A DNA stretch of 6,536 nt from Actinomycetes bacterium. GTDB taxonomy: Bacteria; Actinomycetota; Coriobacteriia; Anaerosomatales; JAJZPX01. A model generated the notes under the pieces. The model saw nothing but the letters and a program-made list of their open reading frames with translations. It searched no databases and was not told the DNA's origin. Both the position numbers and the translations under genes were made by a program. Shown here piece by piece: positions 5,095-6,536 of this stretch (positions are counted from its first letter, which is position 1; the number at the start of each line of letters is the position of its first letter). Location of the stretch: positions 1 through 6,536 of the forward strand of contig JAJZPX010000115.1 in assembly GCA_021811025.1 (NCBI GenBank), given 5' to 3'.

Positions 5095-5613
5095 ATGGCA
5101 GACGTGCGGCGGACGCCGGTGATCGACATCGTCCAGCGCGGCGACGACGTGCTCATCAGGGCTCGCGCCGACGTGCGTCGGGAAGACGTGCGGGTGGACG
5201 TGCACGACGGCATGCTGGAGGTGCGCGTGCCGCGCCGCGCGCTCAGGGCCGCGCCCGCGACCGAGGCGAGGCGACCCGCCGGCGCTGGTACGACGGGCGG
5301 AACGCAGGCAACGCCCGGCCGGGAAGAGCCGACCACGGCCCGATCGCACCCTTCGGGCACCCAGGGCGCGGAGCCGCCGCTCGGCGCCGGCGACGAGAAG
5401 GACTTCTGGGACGCGCAGAAGGCGCTGATCTCGGAGGATCGCGTGACGAGCATCCACCTCGAAGGATTCACCGACGAGCAGGCGAACGAGGTGCTTGAGG
5501 TCCTCGGCGACGACGCCCCCGAGGAGGCGCAGGGCGGAAGCTCGACCGGCAGCGACGTGTTCCCGTCGCACGGCGGCTTCCCGTCCCGCAATCCCGAGGA
5601 GGAGGAGCCGTAA
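5095..5613 (+). CDS. Shortened Hsp20-like protein with unrecognised acidic C-terminal module
   Basis: I do not know this protein's function. Its 172 residues fall into four parts. Residues 7-47 resemble an alpha-crystallin domain with its middle missing: TPVIDIVQRGDDVLIRARADV matches the first strands of the neighbouring Hsp20, and DGMLEVRVP (38-46) matches the late A-x-x-x-n-G-v-L strand (DGVLEVRVP). About 48-99 is a low-complexity Ala/Pro/Thr/Gly linker. About 100-140 is a predicted helical acidic module starting EKDFWDAQKALISEDRV and including EGFTDEQANEVLEVLGDD. The tail (141-172) is Gly/Ser rich and ends in EEEEP. It lacks the I/V-x-I/V anchor. The ATG is preceded by AGGGG and GAGAGG. 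The other two plus-strand frames contain no missing crystallin strands, so a simple frameshift is not the cause. The open frame, the ribosome site and the conserved strand suggest a real gene; decay from an hsp20 duplicate is the alternative. Confidence 0.78.
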   Translation: MADVRRTPVIDIVQRGDDVLIRARADVRREDVRVDVHDGMLEVRVPRRALRAAPATEARRPAGAGTTGGTQATPGREEPTTARSHPSGTQGAEPPLGAGDEKDFWDAQKALISEDRVTSIHLEGFTDEQANEVLEVLGDDAPEEAQGGSSTGSDVFPSHGGFPSRNPEEEEP

Positions 5614-5652
5614 GGCTCGGGTCCCGCCGTTCGCCGGGGACGAGGCCTCAGC

Positions 5653-6105
5653 TCAGAAGCGATTCTGCAGGACCGCGAACGCCGCGCCCGCCGCGGCGAG
5701 AACGAGCCCGAACAAGCCGAAGCCTCCGGCGACGGCTCCCGCCGTCGCGCCGACCGCCGCCACCGCGGCTATCGCCGGAACGCGGTGCCCCCCGGACCCG
5801 CGTCTCGTCGCCTCGCCGATCGCCGCGCCGAACAGCAGCATGAACAGCCACGGGAAGAACCGCACGACCTGCATGACCTGCCCGACGGCCAGGCCGCCGA
5901 CGACGCCGGCGCCAAGGCCGGAGACCGCCGCCAGAGCGTACTGCCGCGGCTTGACGCCGCCGGGGCGCCCGCCCGCCGGGGCGGCGCACTCGCGGCACTT
6001 GTAGCCCACGGCCGTCGCGACCATGTCCTTCGGACATATGTGCCGGTCGCACGAGACGCAACGCACGTTCGTCTCGACGCCGGGGTGGAAAGCACACTGA
6101 GGCAC
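5653..6105 (-). CDS. B-box-type zinc-binding protein with four membrane segments
   Basis: The 150-residue protein has a cytosolic-looking metal-binding head followed by a membrane domain. Its function is unknown. The head has C4, H7, C16, C19, C24, D27, C37 and C40 in a CxxH...CxxC...C..D...CxxC pattern like the B-box zinc finger that precedes membrane domains in some actinobacterial rhomboid-type proteins. A Gly/Pro-rich hinge (41-54) follows, then hydrophobic segments at about 56-76, 82-99, 109-128 and 129-146, rich in Gly and Ala with GxxxG-like spacings. No rhomboid Ser/His catalytic motif is present, so it is not a protease. GTG 6105 is chosen because AAGGGA lies at good distance and the first finger cysteine follows at once. 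It converges on the Hsp20-like gene with a 39-base gap and is divergent from the next hsp20, so it sits inside the chaperone cluster. Confidence 0.85.
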   Translation of the reverse strand: MPQCAFHPGVETNVRCVSCDRHICPKDMVATAVGYKCRECAAPAGGRPGGVKPRQYALAAVSGLGAGVVGGLAVGQVMQVVRFFPWLFMLLFGAAIGEATRRGSGGHRVPAIAAVAAVGATAGAVAGGFGLFGLVLAAAGAAFAVLQNRF

Positions 6106-6142
6106 GATCGTCCCTTCATCTCAGCAGCGAGATCACGGCAAA

Positions 6143-6160
6143 CGGCGTGCCGGGACGCCG
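6143..6160. repeat. Inverted repeat between the zinc-finger gene and hsp20
   Basis: CGGCGT-GCCGGG-ACGCCG is a perfect six-pair inverted repeat with a six-base centre, in the 139-base divergent gap. It lies 38 bases before the zinc-finger GTG start and 44 bases before the GGGTATATC element, so it could serve as an operator for either gene or as a leader hairpin for the zinc-finger gene. Confidence 0.28.
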
Positions 6161-6203
6161 CACCCCCGTCGCCCGCCCTCTCCGGCCCGCCGCGACGGCG
6201 AGT

Positions 6204-6212
6204 GGGTATATC
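6204..6212 (+). promoter_or_regulatory. Candidate stress-sigma -10 element upstream of the second canonical hsp20
   Basis: GGGTATATC lies 32 bases before the ATG at 6245 and is identical over nine bases to the element before the hsp20 at 4372. The surrounding sequence is different, so the match is not simply a duplicated leader. No GTTT-type -35 box is visible upstream. Confidence 0.42.
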
Positions 6213-6244
6213 GCACAGGACCGCGCGGACACGGAGGTGGCGAC

Positions 6245-6536
6245 ATGGCGACACGCGGCGATCCGTTCGCCGACCTGCTCACTCTACGGCAAGACGTCGA
6301 CCGGCTGATAGCGAGCTTCGGCCCGCAGCCCGAGCACCCGGGCGAGGCGTCGTCGCTCTGGATGCCGGCCGTGGACGCGTTCAAGCACGACGGCGACATC
6401 GTCGTGCGGGCGGAGCTGCCGGGGATGAACCCGGCCGAGATCAACGTCGCGGTCAGCCGGAACGCCCTGACGATCAAGGGGGAGCGGCGGCGGGACCCCG
6501 GCATCGCCGAGGGCGACTACGTCATGCGTGAGTCCA
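6245..6536 (+). CDS. Hsp20 small heat-shock protein (C-terminus cut by window edge)
   Basis: The 97 visible codons encode the N-terminal arm (DPFADLLTLRQDVDRLI, 6-22) and the first half of an alpha-crystallin domain (from about 40) with VRAELPGMNPAEI and LTIKGER. The remainder of the domain and the C-terminal anchor lie beyond the window. Ungapped comparison with the hsp20 at 4372 from MPxVD to GDYVxxES gives 25 identities in 58 residues, so the two are diverged paralogues rather than a recent duplication. GGAGGTG (6233-6239) five bases before the ATG is an ideal ribosome site. The gene shares the GGGTATATC element with the first hsp20, which suggests joint stress control. Like other small heat-shock proteins it should act as an ATP-independent holdase; whether it makes mixed oligomers with its paralogue cannot be told from sequence. 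Confidence 0.93.
   Translation, partial: MATRGDPFADLLTLRQDVDRLIASFGPQPEHPGEASSLWMPAVDAFKHDGDIVVRAELPGMNPAEINVAVSRNALTIKGERRRDPGIAEGDYVMRES

Noticed and set aside
4707..5591. A 294-codon open frame on the minus strand across the hsp20 and Hsp20-like genes
   Set aside because: It is Ser/Arg-rich with no recognisable domain, and is antisense to well-supported genes. Such frames are expected from strong third-position GC bias.
5095..5613. A frameshifted full-length hsp20 pseudogene
   Set aside because: The other two forward frames contain no crystallin strands in the linker region. The missing middle is truly absent, so a simple frameshift does not explain the short core.
5614..5650. A convergent terminator between the Hsp20-like gene and the zinc-finger gene
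   Set aside because: Only two short four-pair helices separated by a bulge can be drawn (CTCG/CGAG and TCCC/GGGA), with a large loop and no T-run on either strand.
4168..6244. CIRCE (HrcA) or HAIR (HspR) operators before the hsp20 genes
   Set aside because: Neither TTAGCACTC/GAGTGCTAA nor CTTGAGT/ACTCAAG half-sites occur in the three intergenic gaps.

Overview
The window is a high-GC (roughly 70% by eye), gene-dense bacterial segment. GTG and TTG starts, strong G/C third-position bias and long shadow frames on both strands suggest a chromosomal piece of a high-GC actinobacterium. Thermoleophilia or Coriobacteriia-like lineages are my guess, because they combine a DhnA-type class I aldolase, a two-domain NAD synthetase and several small heat-shock proteins. 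The lineage assignment is inference from gene content only. I saw no rRNA, tRNA, CRISPR array, insertion sequence or phage gene.

Left two thirds (1-4167), all on the minus strand, is core metabolism. In transcription order it holds nadE (glutamine-dependent NAD synthetase), a GNAT acetyltransferase starting one base after the nadE stop, a class I fructose-bisphosphate aldolase, and accD (acetyl-CoA carboxylase carboxyltransferase beta subunit, cut by the left edge). The nadE-GNAT pair is clearly one operon. The 130-base and 172-base spacers before the aldolase and accD could carry their own signals. The aldolase-accD spacer is the most structured stretch: one arm can pair with either of two flanking copies of its complement, and a second strong hairpin lies just before the likely accD start.

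Right third (4372-6536) is a stress-chaperone cluster. Three plus-strand genes related to Hsp20 lie in series: a complete Hsp20 (4372-4848), an odd Hsp20-derived protein with only a shortened alpha-crystallin core, a Pro/Ala/Thr linker and an acidic C-terminal module I do not recognise (5095-5613), and a second canonical Hsp20 cut by the right edge (6245-6536). Between the last two, on the minus strand, is a small cysteine-rich zinc-binding protein with four predicted membrane helices. The two canonical hsp20 genes share the element GGGTATATC upstream, whose GGGTAT core matches the -10 box of SigB/SigF-type stress sigma factors. No CIRCE (HrcA) or HAIR (HspR) operator was found.

No stretch over 300 bases lacks a gene. 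The gaps are 832-1003 (structured leader), 1967-2096 (one small hairpin), 4168-4371 (divergent nadE/hsp20 promoter region with several inverted repeats), 4849-5094 (terminator plus two inverted repeats) and 6106-6244 (divergent region with one inverted repeat and the GGGTATATC element). The strongest candidates for something undescribed are the shortened Hsp20-like protein and the accD leader.
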